Assembly: GCA_013822695.1 (NCBI GenBank)
Contig: PNKW01000010.1
Location: forward strand, 1-63,048
DNA from: Erythrobacter sp.
Lineage (GTDB): Bacteria > Pseudomonadota > Alphaproteobacteria > Sphingomonadales > Sphingomonadaceae
Length of the DNA: 63,048 nt
Direction of reading: 5' to 3'
A program made the translations under genes and the position numbers. Numbering within the stretch: the stretch's first letter is position 1; every line of letters starts with the position of its first letter. Below the pieces are notes generated by a model that saw nothing but the letters and a program-made list of their open reading frames with translations, had not been told where the DNA came from and did no database searches. Positions 27,074 to 35,089 of the stretch are shown one piece after another.

Positions 27074-29610
27074 CACTCGATATCCTCGGTGAGCTTGGCG
27101 AAGGTCAGGAACTTGTCCGGGCTGACGCGGATCGCCGCGCCCGTGGGGCAGGCGCGCACGCAGGCCGGGCCGCCATCGATGCCTGAGCACATGTCGCACT
27201 TGATCGCCTGCTTGGCCTTGGGCGGGCCTTCCTTTTCGGCGGCCTTCTTGCGCCACGAATAGGACGCCTCGCCCGGCCCCGGCCCCTTGCCGAACAGCAT
27301 CCATTGCAGGAGCGAGGGCTTCTTGGGCGGTTTGGCGTCCATCCGGATCACGCCATAGGGGCAGTTCCTCTGGCAATTGCCGCAGCCGATGCAGGTCTCG
27401 TCGATGAACACCTCGCCATCGGGGCCGCGCTTGATCGCGTTGGGCGGGCAATCGGCCATGCAATGCGGGTGCTCGCAGTGGCGGCAGGATGTCGGCACGT
27501 GGAGGTGGGCATAGGTCTTGCCCGCCTCGCGGTCCAATCGCGAGAGGCCATCATGGCTGTCGGCGCAGGCCTTCTCGCAATTGTCGCAGCCGATGCACAG
27601 CTTCTCGTCGATCAGCAGCACATCGGTCGCCTCGCCGATGCCGTTGTCGACGAGGAACTGCGCGGTCTGCGAATAGAGATCGACCGCGCCCGAGAATTCG
27701 TCCTTGCGGCTTTCGATGAAGGCATTCGTGGCGCGGCGGCCGGCCATGTCCTTCATGGCCCGCTCGCGCAGCGCGGGGCGCTTGTCGAGCAGCGCGAGGA
27801 AGCCTTCGCCCGGCAGGCGGATCACCTCGCTCTTGATCGCCGCCTTTACTGTCGCGGTGCGCGCCGAGCCGTCGATCACCGCCATCTCGCCGAAATAGCT
27901 CCCGGCGGGGAGGTAGGAGAGGAACACCAGCTTCTCGCCGACCTGCTTTTCGACGATCATCGATCCGCGGCGGATGATGAAGATGTCCTTGTCGTCCGCG
28001 CCTTCGGTGACGACCACTTCGCCCGCGCGCTTTTCCTCGACCCGGGCGGCCTCGACCAGGGGCGCGACATCCTCGCGGGTGAGGCCCGATCCGAACATCT
28101 GGAGCAATTGCCGCTCGATCGAGATGCGCTGGATGGCGGCCTTGGCGCTCGGCACCTGCGATTGCAGCTTCAATGCGGCAAGGCGCGAGATCTCGACCAC
28201 GATGGTTTCTTCGGCCGCGCGGATCGTCGCGCCGCGGCGGCGGCCCGAGATGAGGCCGACCTCGCCGAAGATCGAGCCGGCCTCGATCGGGATGGTGATC
28301 GACGGATCGGCCGGATTGACCTCAACCGCCACCGATCCGCTGGCGATCCCGAACAGCGATGATCCGGGCGCGTTGCGCTCGAAGATAACCTCGCCCGGCG
28401 CATAGAACTTGGCCTCGGAGTCGAGCATGAATTCGCGCATCTGCAGCGGGTTCATGCCGTTGAGGATCGAGACATTGGCGCGCAGGAATTCGAGCCATTC
28501 CGCGGTCGAGCGGTTGCCGGGAAGCTTGGCGAACTTCGCCGCGATGATCGGCTCGTCGGCCGGTTTCAGCGCGGTGTTGCCGTTGATGAACTCGATGACG
28601 TCGTGGCCCTGGTTCATGCAGTGCTTGATCAGCGGATAGCCCGCCAGCGCGCCGATCACGAAAATGCCGGGCGCGGTCGATTCGAACACGGGTGAGAGGC
28701 GCGGGAAGGCGCCGCGATCCTCGCTGGTGAACGCGATCCCGCAGCCTTCGACGAAAGCGCGCGGCGGGGCCGAGCCGATGCGGGCGATGATCCGGTCGCA
28801 GGGGATACGGATTTCCCCGTCGCGGGTGGTCAATGTGATCCAGCCCGGCTCGATCGACTTGGTCTCGCTCTCGTTCCTGACGGTGAGCTTGCCCGCTTCG
28901 TGATCGGCCATCAGCGCGCTGACATTGGCGGCCTTGGCGGTCGGGAATTCGGTGCCGCGGTTGAGGATCGAGACGGTGTTGCGCTGCGCCGGGTCCTCGG
29001 CAAGCCCGCGCGCATTCTCGATCCCCGCGTCCCCGGTGCCGACGATGACGATATGCTCGTCGACATATTCGGTGGGATCGTCGAGCTGGTACTGCACATG
29101 CGGCAGGTCGGCGCCGGGGCAGCGCATCAGGTTGGGGTTGCCCTGCGTGCCGATGGCGAGGACGACGTTCTCGGCCATCACCACCTCGCCGCTGGTCAGC
29201 TCGATGGCATAGGGCGGGGCGTGGCGCTGGAGCTCGGTGACGTTCTTCGTCCCGTCGCGCGCGCGGGTGACGATCTGCTGCACTGAACCGGCAATCGCCT
29301 CCCCCGTGCCGCGGATTGCCTTGGCCTCGGCGTGGTACTTCACATTGACCTTGTGGCCGCCGATCTGCTCGTCCCAGATGCCGAGAATCGTCTCGCGCTT
29401 GCCCGCCTCGAAATCGATGTCGGAGCGCAGCACCAGATTGCTGGGCGTCGCCATGACGTGCTTGCCCTTCTGGTACTTGTAGATCGTGTCGGAGAGGTGG
29501 TCGGTTTTCTCGAGCAGCACATGGCTCAGCCCCAGCGCCGCTGCGCGCGCGGCTGCGCTGAGCCCGGCCGGGCCCGAACCGATGATAGCGACTTTGAAGA
29601 TATCGCCCAC
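27073..29610 (-). CDS. FAD reductase - twin cNMP-binding domains - four [4Fe-4S] ferredoxin fusion
   Basis: A single 845-residue cytoplasmic chain with three parts. Residues 1-345: a two-dinucleotide-binding-domain flavoprotein, with GSGPAG at 11-16 and GTGDAG at 191-196, of the YpdA/thioredoxin-reductase-like class but without a CXXC pair. Residues about 395-625: two CAP-ED cyclic-nucleotide domains, each with a full phosphate-binding cassette (FGEVGL and RGAT at 448-462; FGEMAV and RTAT at 573-587). Residues 670-825: sixteen cysteines in four DmsB/NrfC-like groups (672-682, 709-721, 740-750, 805-821). The expected reaction is NAD(P)H oxidation with electrons passed through Fe-S clusters to the membrane cytochrome encoded next, with cAMP or cGMP as allosteric signal. 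It is the first gene of the minus operon. Confidence 0.85.
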   Translation of the reverse strand: MGDIFKVAIIGSGPAGLSAAARAAALGLSHVLLEKTDHLSDTIYKYQKGKHVMATPSNLVLRSDIDFEAGKRETILGIWDEQIGGHKVNVKYHAEAKAIRGTGEAIAGSVQQIVTRARDGTKNVTELQRHAPPYAIELTSGEVVMAENVVLAIGTQGNPNLMRCPGADLPHVQYQLDDPTEYVDEHIVIVGTGDAGIENARGLAEDPAQRNTVSILNRGTEFPTAKAANVSALMADHEAGKLTVRNESETKSIEPGWITLTTRDGEIRIPCDRIIARIGSAPPRAFVEGCGIAFTSEDRGAFPRLSPVFESTAPGIFVIGALAGYPLIKHCMNQGHDVIEFINGNTALKPADEPIIAAKFAKLPGNRSTAEWLEFLRANVSILNGMNPLQMREFMLDSEAKFYAPGEVIFERNAPGSSLFGIASGSVAVEVNPADPSITIPIEAGSIFGEVGLISGRRRGATIRAAEETIVVEISRLAALKLQSQVPSAKAAIQRISIERQLLQMFGSGLTREDVAPLVEAARVEEKRAGEVVVTEGADDKDIFIIRRGSMIVEKQVGEKLVFLSYLPAGSYFGEMAVIDGSARTATVKAAIKSEVIRLPGEGFLALLDKRPALRERAMKDMAGRRATNAFIESRKDEFSGAVDLYSQTAQFLVDNGIGEATDVLLIDEKLCIGCDNCEKACADSHDGLSRLDREAGKTYAHLHVPTSCRHCEHPHCMADCPPNAIKRGPDGEVFIDETCIGCGNCQRNCPYGVIRMDAKPPKKPSLLQWMLFGKGPGPGEASYSWRKKAAEKEGPPKAKQAIKCDMCSGIDGGPACVRACPTGAAIRVSPDKFLTFAKLTEDIE

Positions 29611-29720
29611 CTATCCTCCCCCTCGCGGATAGATCGCCCCCTGTGAGGCACCATACCCAAAACCGGCCCCGATGCCAGAGCGAATTGCCCCCGTATCGCG
29701 CCAGTGCTAGCGATGCGGGC

Positions 29721-30671
29721 ATGGGACAGGGCGAAACGCGGCCAGAGGGCGGATCATCGAAGGCGGGCTGGGTCTTGCTGGGGGCGGCATTGCTGCTGGC
29801 GGCAGGCTCGATCGGGTTCAATATCTATCAGGGCTCAGGTGGGCCCGCTGAGCCCGTATCGGCGGCCGGCGGCGAAGGATCGATCGATGAGCTGCGCGCC
29901 GCAGCCGAGGCCTCGACCGACGATGCCGGCCCGTGGGGCGATCTTGCCTTCGCCTATTTCAACCAGGGCCAGTATGACGAGGCCGCCGCCGCCTATCGCC
30001 GCGCGGTCGCCATCGCGCCGGACGAGGCGGTGCTGTGGTCGGCGCTGGGCGAAACGCTGGTGCTGGCGAGCAAGCGCGACCCGCTCCCGCCCGAAGCCTT
30101 GCAGGCCTTCGAGAAGGCCCTGGCACTGGACGCGCAAGACCCGCGCGGGCGCTATTTCCTCGCCGCCAAGAAGGACTTGGACAAGGATCACGAGGGCGCG
30201 ATTGCCGCGTGGCTCGATCTTCTTGCGGACAGCCCACAGGGCGCGCCGTGGGAGGCTGATCTTGTGCGCACCATCGAGCAGGTCGGGCAGATCAACAAGA
30301 TCGACGTCGCCGCCCGCATCGCCAAGGCGCAAGGCGAGCGCAAGGCGCCGTTGATCGCTCCGGGTTCGGGCGCGGTGGCTGGCGATCAGGCCTCCACATC
30401 CCTGCGCGGCCCGACGGCAGCAGATGTCGCGGCAGCAGGTGCGATGAAGCCGAGCGAGCAGCGCCAGATGGCCGAAGGGATGGTCGAACAGCTCGAGGCG
30501 CGGCTGGCCAAGGAACCCAGGAACCTCGATGGCTGGGTGATGCTGATGCGCAGCCGGATGACGTTGGGCGAGCCGGCCAAGGCCAAGGCAGCGCTGGACG
30601 CGGCGGTGAAGGCGAACCCGGCAAGCGCGGCGCAGCTGCGCGAGGCAGCGGCGGGGCTGGGCGTCAAGTAA
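29721..30671 (+). CDS. CcmI/CycH-like TPR protein, probable cytochrome c maturation factor
   Basis: A 316-residue protein with one N-terminal membrane helix (GWVLLGAALLLAAGSIGFNI, about residues 14-34) followed by tetratricopeptide repeats (AAYRRAVAIAPDEAVLWSAL and similar) facing the periplasm. The layout matches the C-terminal half of CcmI/CycH, which presents apocytochromes to the heme ligase. The start at 29721 (MGQGETRPE) was preferred to the upstream in-frame start because the latter would overlap the divergent promoter region. It is adjacent to operons encoding at least 25 c-type heme sites, which fits a heme-maturation role. The stop overlaps the convergent PAP2 gene by 8 bp. Other TPR scaffold functions are possible. 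Confidence 0.65.
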   Translation: MGQGETRPEGGSSKAGWVLLGAALLLAAGSIGFNIYQGSGGPAEPVSAAGGEGSIDELRAAAEASTDDAGPWGDLAFAYFNQGQYDEAAAAYRRAVAIAPDEAVLWSALGETLVLASKRDPLPPEALQAFEKALALDAQDPRGRYFLAAKKDLDKDHEGAIAAWLDLLADSPQGAPWEADLVRTIEQVGQINKIDVAARIAKAQGERKAPLIAPGSGAVAGDQASTSLRGPTAADVAAAGAMKPSEQRQMAEGMVEQLEARLAKEPRNLDGWVMLMRSRMTLGEPAKAKAALDAAVKANPASAAQLREAAAGLGVK

Positions 30672-31686
30672 GCGGCTGGCGCTTCGGCGCGCGCGCCGGA
30701 TCATGGGCTTCGATCTTGCGGAAGACCGCCGTGGTGATGGCGATCGCCAGCGCCGTCAGGGCAAGGCCCGCGACCACATCGACCCAATAGTGCCAGCGGG
30801 TCGCCACGGCCTCGAACATGATGAACACGAACAGCGGCAGATAGGCGACCCCCAGCCAGCGCGCGTGCTTCCAGGCGTAGTGGAGGAAGACCGCCGATGA
30901 CGCGACATGCAGCGAAGGCATGGCGGCCACGGCGGCAAACATGAAGGTGCTTCCCTCGGCGGCGATCCACCCGCGCCCTCCGGCGGCCAGAGCCTGATAG
31001 CCGCCGAACATGTGCTGCTGGCGCGCGGTCTCCAGCGCATTGGCGCCCGGCTCGTAAAGAAACGGGCCAAGGGCAGGCATGACGCAATAGGCGAGCGCGC
31101 CGAATACATGCACCAGCATCGCGGCGAAGATGACCTTCCGGAACACGATGAAGGCCTGCATCGAATGGACGATGATGCTGCCGGCAAACATCGCCAGAAA
31201 GGCGAACAGGTAGAGATGCTCGCCCGCGGGCATTGCCGTTTCGGCCAGATGATGCACCGCGAAGGCCAGGTCGACCAGCGGCCGCACCGCCTGATCGGTC
31301 TGCCAGTAAAGCCCGTCCCACAGCCGCGGATTGACGAGGTTCATCCACAGCTTGATGTTGAAATGGGTGATCAGGATGACGGCATAGGCGAAGGCGGCCG
31401 CGGCGTAGTAGATCAGCCGCATCGTCTGCTTCGCCAGCACCAGCGCCGCGCCCAGCAGGCCGATCAGCGTCAGCGGCACGCCGTAACTCATCCCCGTGAA
31501 GGCGAGCGACTCGCCCGAGGGCAGCGAGATCGCCAGACCGTGCGACCATGCGATCAAGGCTCCCGTCGCCGCGAAGCACAGGGCCAGGACCAGTTCGGGA
31601 AAGGGCACGAAGAAGATCAGTCTCGCGCGGCGCGACACATTCAGTTGTGTTTGGTCTTCAACCGCAATCTGCGTCAAAAGGTTCAT
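30664..31686 (-). CDS. PAP2/inositolphosphotransferase (Aur1/Ipt1)-type membrane protein
   Basis: A 340-residue polytopic membrane protein with about seven hydrophobic helices. The PAP2-type catalytic triad is visible near the C-terminus: PSLHVASS (His after PSL) and RWHYWVDVVAG (His then Asp); GEHLYLF precedes. PSLH instead of PSGH, and HYWVDV, are typical of the Aur1/Ipt1 branch, which transfers head groups to lipids. The start at 31686 (MNLLTQI) was chosen over a longer frame because the upstream residues are Arg/Cys-rich and unlike the family. The substrate cannot be named; sphingolipid head-group chemistry would suit a sphingomonad (inference). It overlaps the end of the convergent TPR gene by 8 bp. 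Confidence 0.75.
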   Translation of the reverse strand: MNLLTQIAVEDQTQLNVSRRARLIFFVPFPELVLALCFAATGALIAWSHGLAISLPSGESLAFTGMSYGVPLTLIGLLGAALVLAKQTMRLIYYAAAAFAYAVILITHFNIKLWMNLVNPRLWDGLYWQTDQAVRPLVDLAFAVHHLAETAMPAGEHLYLFAFLAMFAGSIIVHSMQAFIVFRKVIFAAMLVHVFGALAYCVMPALGPFLYEPGANALETARQQHMFGGYQALAAGGRGWIAAEGSTFMFAAVAAMPSLHVASSAVFLHYAWKHARWLGVAYLPLFVFIMFEAVATRWHYWVDVVAGLALTALAIAITTAVFRKIEAHDPARAPKRQPLT

Positions 31687-31861
31687 GCGGGGGGATCGTC
31701 TTCTCGTGAAATGACGCAAGGCAGGTTTCGCGGACGACAGGCAAGCGCCTTGCCCCTCATGACAAATGCATGACGGAAAAACGACCGATTGCCAACGGAA
31801 ACTCGCCTGCCGGACGCAAACGAGGCGCGGCAAGCCGGGCCTCGCGCCATTTCACAGGCAT

Positions 31862-31885
31862 CCCGCTCCCGCACGGGGGAGCGGG
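31862..31885 (-). terminator. Hairpin downstream of gdhA
   Basis: A 9-bp perfect stem CCCGCTCCC/GGGAGCGGG with a 6-base loop starts 11 bp after the gdhA stop on the minus strand. Only a weak T content follows. It probably ends or slows gdhA transcription. The rest of the 209-bp gap up to 31687 holds one short palindrome GGCAAGCGCCTTGCC (31740-31754) and no gene. Confidence 0.5.
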
Positions 31886-31895
31886 GCAGGTCGCC

Positions 31896-33251
31896 TCAGA
31901 CCACCCCGAAGGCCAGCATCGCGTCGGCGACCTTCTTGAAGCCCGCGATATTCGCGCCCTTCACATAGTCGATATAGCCGCCGCCCTGATCGCCGTAGCG
32001 GATGCAGGAATTGTGGATGCCCGACATGATGTCCTTGAGCATCTGCTGGAGCTCTTCCTCCTTCCACGACCGGCGTTCGGAGTTCTGGCTCATCTCGAGG
32101 CCCGAGACCGCGACCCCGCCCGCGTTCGAGGCCTTGCCCGGCGCGTAGAGGATCTTGGCGGCCTTGAAGGTGTGCACGCCGTCCAAGTCGGTGGGCATGT
32201 TCGCGCCTTCGCTGACCGCGCGGCAGCCGTTGGCGACCAGCAGCTTGGCGTCCTCGCCGAGCAACTCGTTCTGCGTCGCGCAGGGCAGGGCGACGTCGCA
32301 GGGCACACCCCACGGGGTTTTGCCAGCATGGAAGGTCGCCTTCGGGAAGGCCTCGACATATTCCTCGATCCGGCCGCGGCGGTGGGTCTTGTGGGTCTTC
32401 ACCCAATCGATCTTCTCCTGATCGATGCCGTCGGGATCATGGATGAACCCGCCCGAATCCGACAGGGTCAGCACCTTGCCGCCCAGCTGGACGATCTTCT
32501 CCGCCGCATGGGTCGCCACGTTGCCCGAGCCCGAAATCACCGCGGTCTTTCCTTCGAGGTTCTCGCCCTTGGTCGCCAGCATGTTCTCGAGGAAATAGAC
32601 CGCACCATAGCCGGTCGCCTCGGTGCGGATCAGCGAGCCGCCCCATTCCAGCCCCTTGCCGGTCAGCACGCCTGTAAAGTTGTTGGTGATGCGCTTGTAC
32701 TGGCCGAACATGAAGCCGATCTCGCGCCCGCCCACGCCGATGTCGCCTGCGGGCACATCGATGTCGGCGCCGATGTGGCGGTAGAGCTCGGTCATGAAGC
32801 TCTGGCAGAAGCGCATGATCTCGCGCACGCTCTTGCCCTTGGGGTTGAAGTTCGAGCCGCCCTTGCCGCCGCCCATCGGCAGGCCGGTGAGCGCGTTCTT
32901 GAAGGTCTGCTCGAAGGCGAGGAACTTCAGGACCGATTCGGTGACGCTCGGGTGGAAGCGAATCCCCCCCTTGTAAGGCCCGATCGCGTTGTTGTTCTGG
33001 ACGCGCCAGCCGCGCTGGACGCGGATGTTGCCAGCGTCGTCTTCCCAGCACACGCGGAAGGATACCACGCGGTCAGGCTCGGCAATGCGGCGGAGGATCT
33101 GCTGGGAGTGATACTCCTCCTTGTCCTCCATGAATTCAAAGATGTCCTCGGCCACTTCCTGGACCGCCTGGACGAATTCGGGCTGGTATGGATTGCGCTT
33201 CTTGACGCCCTCCATGAAGCCATTGAGGTCGACGTGATCGGTAACTGCCAT
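31896..33251 (-). CDS. gdhA: NADP-specific glutamate dehydrogenase
   Basis: A 451-residue cytoplasmic enzyme of the hexameric GDH family, which is usually about 445-450 residues. It interconverts 2-oxoglutarate plus ammonia and glutamate with NADP(H). Landmarks are the substrate-binding YKGGIRFHPSV, the catalytic-lysine segment PMGGGKGGSNFNPKG, DVPAGDIGVGGREIG, and the dinucleotide-binding VISGSGNVATHAAEK. The start (MAVTDHVDLNG, 33251) was preferred to a 32-residue longer frame; GGGGGAA precedes it. It stands alone: the next genes on either side are separated by more than 120 bp. Regulation cannot be read. Confidence 0.95.
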   Translation of the reverse strand: MAVTDHVDLNGFMEGVKKRNPYQPEFVQAVQEVAEDIFEFMEDKEEYHSQQILRRIAEPDRVVSFRVCWEDDAGNIRVQRGWRVQNNNAIGPYKGGIRFHPSVTESVLKFLAFEQTFKNALTGLPMGGGKGGSNFNPKGKSVREIMRFCQSFMTELYRHIGADIDVPAGDIGVGGREIGFMFGQYKRITNNFTGVLTGKGLEWGGSLIRTEATGYGAVYFLENMLATKGENLEGKTAVISGSGNVATHAAEKIVQLGGKVLTLSDSGGFIHDPDGIDQEKIDWVKTHKTHRRGRIEEYVEAFPKATFHAGKTPWGVPCDVALPCATQNELLGEDAKLLVANGCRAVSEGANMPTDLDGVHTFKAAKILYAPGKASNAGGVAVSGLEMSQNSERRSWKEEELQQMLKDIMSGIHNSCIRYGDQGGGYIDYVKGANIAGFKKVADAMLAFGVV

Positions 33252-33377
33252 GATGTATTCCCCCCTGATCGTGACTATACGCGCCCCTGATGCTCCCCGC
33301 TTGTCGATTTGCGGCAGAACCATCTTCCCAAATAGTGGCACTTCCATGGCAGGGAGGGACAGGCGGGCAGGGGGTGA

Positions 33378-34688
33378 TCAGATCGCCGAGGAAAATGTGC
33401 GCGGCGCGATGGCGCGGTAGGCGTCGAACAGCGCGGCGATGACGCGGGCATAGGGGAGGCCCGCAGGGGTGATCGCCAGATGGCGCCCGTGGCGCCGGGC
33501 GAGGCCTTCGTCGGTGAACGTGGTGAGCCGCGCCGACACCTGGCCCAGCAAATCCTCGGGAATGGTCGCCTCGCCATGGCACAGCAGCGCCTCGATCACT
33601 GCCCCGCGGCGCTGGTCTTCGGCCGAGCGGACGATGCCGTGGCTGGCGGACAGCCGCCCCGCCTCGCTCAGCTGGCGATAGGTTGCGGTGTGCTTCTCGT
33701 TCTGGGCGAGCAGTCCGGGAAAGCCGCTGATCGCGCTCGCGCCCATGCCGATCAGCACCTCGGAGGGATCATCGGTGAAGCCCTGGAAATTGCGCCGCAG
33801 CGTGCCGGTCTGCGCCGCGCGCGCCATCGGATCGTGGCGGAGCGCAAAGTGATCGAAGCCGATCGCCTTATAGCCGTAACCGGTGAGAATCCGGTGCGCC
33901 GCGCTCGCCATGGTGAAGCGCGCTGCGGCGCCCGGAAGGTCGTCCTCGCGGATCATCGTCTGGCGCGGCACGAGGTGGGGGACATGGGCATAGCCGAACA
34001 CCGCGATCCGGTCCGCGCCAAGCTTGCGGGTCAGCTCGAGGCTGTCTGCCAGATCGGCCTCACTCTGGTGGGGGAGGCCGTACATCAGATCGAAGTTCAA
34101 GGAGGTGACGCCGCCGCTGCGCAGCCAGTCGGTGCTGCGGCTGATCATGGTGAGCGATTGCTCGCGCCCGATCGCCTTCTGGCAATGCGCGGCGAAGGTC
34201 TGCACGCCCATGCTCGCCCGGGTGATGCCGGTGCGCCTGAGCACCGCGCTCCATTCGGCGGTGAGGCTGCGCGGATCGAGCTCGATCGACCATTCGGGGG
34301 AGCACAGCGGCAGGTACGCGTGGAGCGCATCGACCAGCCGCAAGAACTCGCCGGTCAGGATCGCGTTGGGGCTGCCCCCGCCAAAGGCAATACGCCGCAC
34401 CCGCGCGCCCTGCGGGAGCAGGCTGCCGACGGTCGCGATCTCCTGATGCAGCGCGGCAAGGTAGGCCTCGACCCGCGCGCGCTTGCCCGAGGCGGCGGTG
34501 TTGCAGCCGCAATAGAAGCAGATCGCCTCGCAGAACGGGATGTGGAGATAGAGCGAGATGTCCCCGCTGGCACCGGCAACCGCGCGCTCGATGGTGCCGG
34601 GCTCCAGCGGGCCGAAATCCGCAGCGGTCGGGTAGCTGGTGTAGCGCGGCACGGGGGTCGCGAGCAGCTCGGGGTGATAGGTCCACAT
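33378..34688 (-). CDS. hemN: Oxygen-independent coproporphyrinogen III oxidase
   Basis: A 436-residue radical SAM enzyme that decarboxylates coproporphyrinogen III to protoporphyrinogen IX without oxygen. The characteristic cluster CX3CX2CXC is Cys53, Cys57, Cys60, Cys62 in PFCEAICFYCGC. It is followed by FGGGSPNAI and the family-typical YTSYP near the N-terminus. Length is close to the usual 450. It lies at the end of the cbb3 oxidase cluster, a common association since heme is needed for the oxidase at low oxygen. An FNR-like box lies 35 bp upstream of the start, so microaerobic induction is likely, either together with the oxidase operon or from its own promoter. Confidence 0.93.
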   Translation of the reverse strand: MWTYHPELLATPVPRYTSYPTAADFGPLEPGTIERAVAGASGDISLYLHIPFCEAICFYCGCNTAASGKRARVEAYLAALHQEIATVGSLLPQGARVRRIAFGGGSPNAILTGEFLRLVDALHAYLPLCSPEWSIELDPRSLTAEWSAVLRRTGITRASMGVQTFAAHCQKAIGREQSLTMISRSTDWLRSGGVTSLNFDLMYGLPHQSEADLADSLELTRKLGADRIAVFGYAHVPHLVPRQTMIREDDLPGAAARFTMASAAHRILTGYGYKAIGFDHFALRHDPMARAAQTGTLRRNFQGFTDDPSEVLIGMGASAISGFPGLLAQNEKHTATYRQLSEAGRLSASHGIVRSAEDQRRGAVIEALLCHGEATIPEDLLGQVSARLTTFTDEGLARRHGRHLAITPAGLPYARVIAALFDAYRAIAPRTFSSAI

Positions 34689-34712
34689 GAGGCGCTTAAA
34701 GCGCGCCCCGGA

Positions 34713-34943
34713 TCACGCGTCTTTGCGCGAGATCAATTTGGACATCTTGTCCTCACGGCATGTCCCTGCGTGGCAGCCCTTGGGGTGGCAGTCGCGTTCG
34801 GGCGCGGGCTTGCCGTCACCGATCGGAATGGTGATCGTGCCGCCATTGCACAGCTGCATCGTCAGCGTCTGGCCCGCCGGGGCGGGCAGCGGGCCGACCA
34901 TCACCGGCACCAGCACAGCGAGCGCGAAGGGGAGGAGGTTCAC
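34713..34943 (-). CDS. Small Cys-rich exported protein of the cbb3 cluster
   Basis: A 76-residue protein with a GTG start that overlaps the ccoS stop by 4 bp (GTGA), which argues for real translation within the operon. It has an N-terminal signal-like segment (FALAVLVPVMVGPLPAP) and then a short domain with four cysteines, one in QLCNGG and three in DCHPKGCHAGTC, with two histidines between. This could bind copper or iron, or form disulfides. I do not recognise the family. A role in oxidase metal delivery is a context inference. The last residues (SKLISRKDA) lie over the putative hemN control box. Confidence 0.6.
   Translation of the reverse strand: MNLLPFALAVLVPVMVGPLPAPAGQTLTMQLCNGGTITIPIGDGKPAPERDCHPKGCHAGTCREDKMSKLISRKDA
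34723..34736. promoter_or_regulatory. FNR/FixK-type box upstream of hemN
   Basis: TTGCGCGAGATCAA matches the TTGATNNNNATCAA consensus in eight of ten defined positions, with a perfect right half. It lies inside the end of the small Cys-rich gene, about 41 bp from the hemN start to the box centre. It could give hemN its own FixK-dependent promoter. Confidence 0.55.
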
Positions 34944-35089
34944 GCCTCGTCCTCCTCATCGATGAGGATACGGTGGGCGGCGCCATCCATGTCGTCATAC
35001 TGGCCGGCGCGCATCGACCACAGGAAGGCGGCGAGGCCGAGCAGACCCATGCCCAGTGCGATGGGGATGAGGATGGCGAGGCCGGTCAT
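34940..35089 (-). CDS. ccoS: Cytochrome oxidase maturation protein CcoS
   Basis: A 49-residue inner-membrane peptide: one hydrophobic helix (GLAILIPIALGMGLLGLAAFLWSM), then GQYDDMDGAAHRIL, the hallmark CcoS tail, and an acidic end. CcoS is required for cofactor insertion into the cbb3 oxidase catalytic subunit. The start overlaps the ccoI stop by 4 bp (ATGA). A 56-residue upstream extension of the frame lies inside ccoI and was rejected. Confidence 0.92.
   Translation of the reverse strand: MTGLAILIPIALGMGLLGLAAFLWSMRAGQYDDMDGAAHRILIDEEDEA

Noticed and set aside
27074..27463. N-terminal extension of the b-type cytochrome gene
   Set aside because: The 130 extra codons lie wholly inside the reductase gene in another frame; the ATG at 27073 gives normal stop-start coupling and the first membrane helix soon after.
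31770..33290. A 506-codon open frame on the plus strand opposite gdhA
   Set aside because: It is the antisense shadow of the well-supported glutamate dehydrogenase; its composition is typical of GC-rich antisense frames and no family signature is present.
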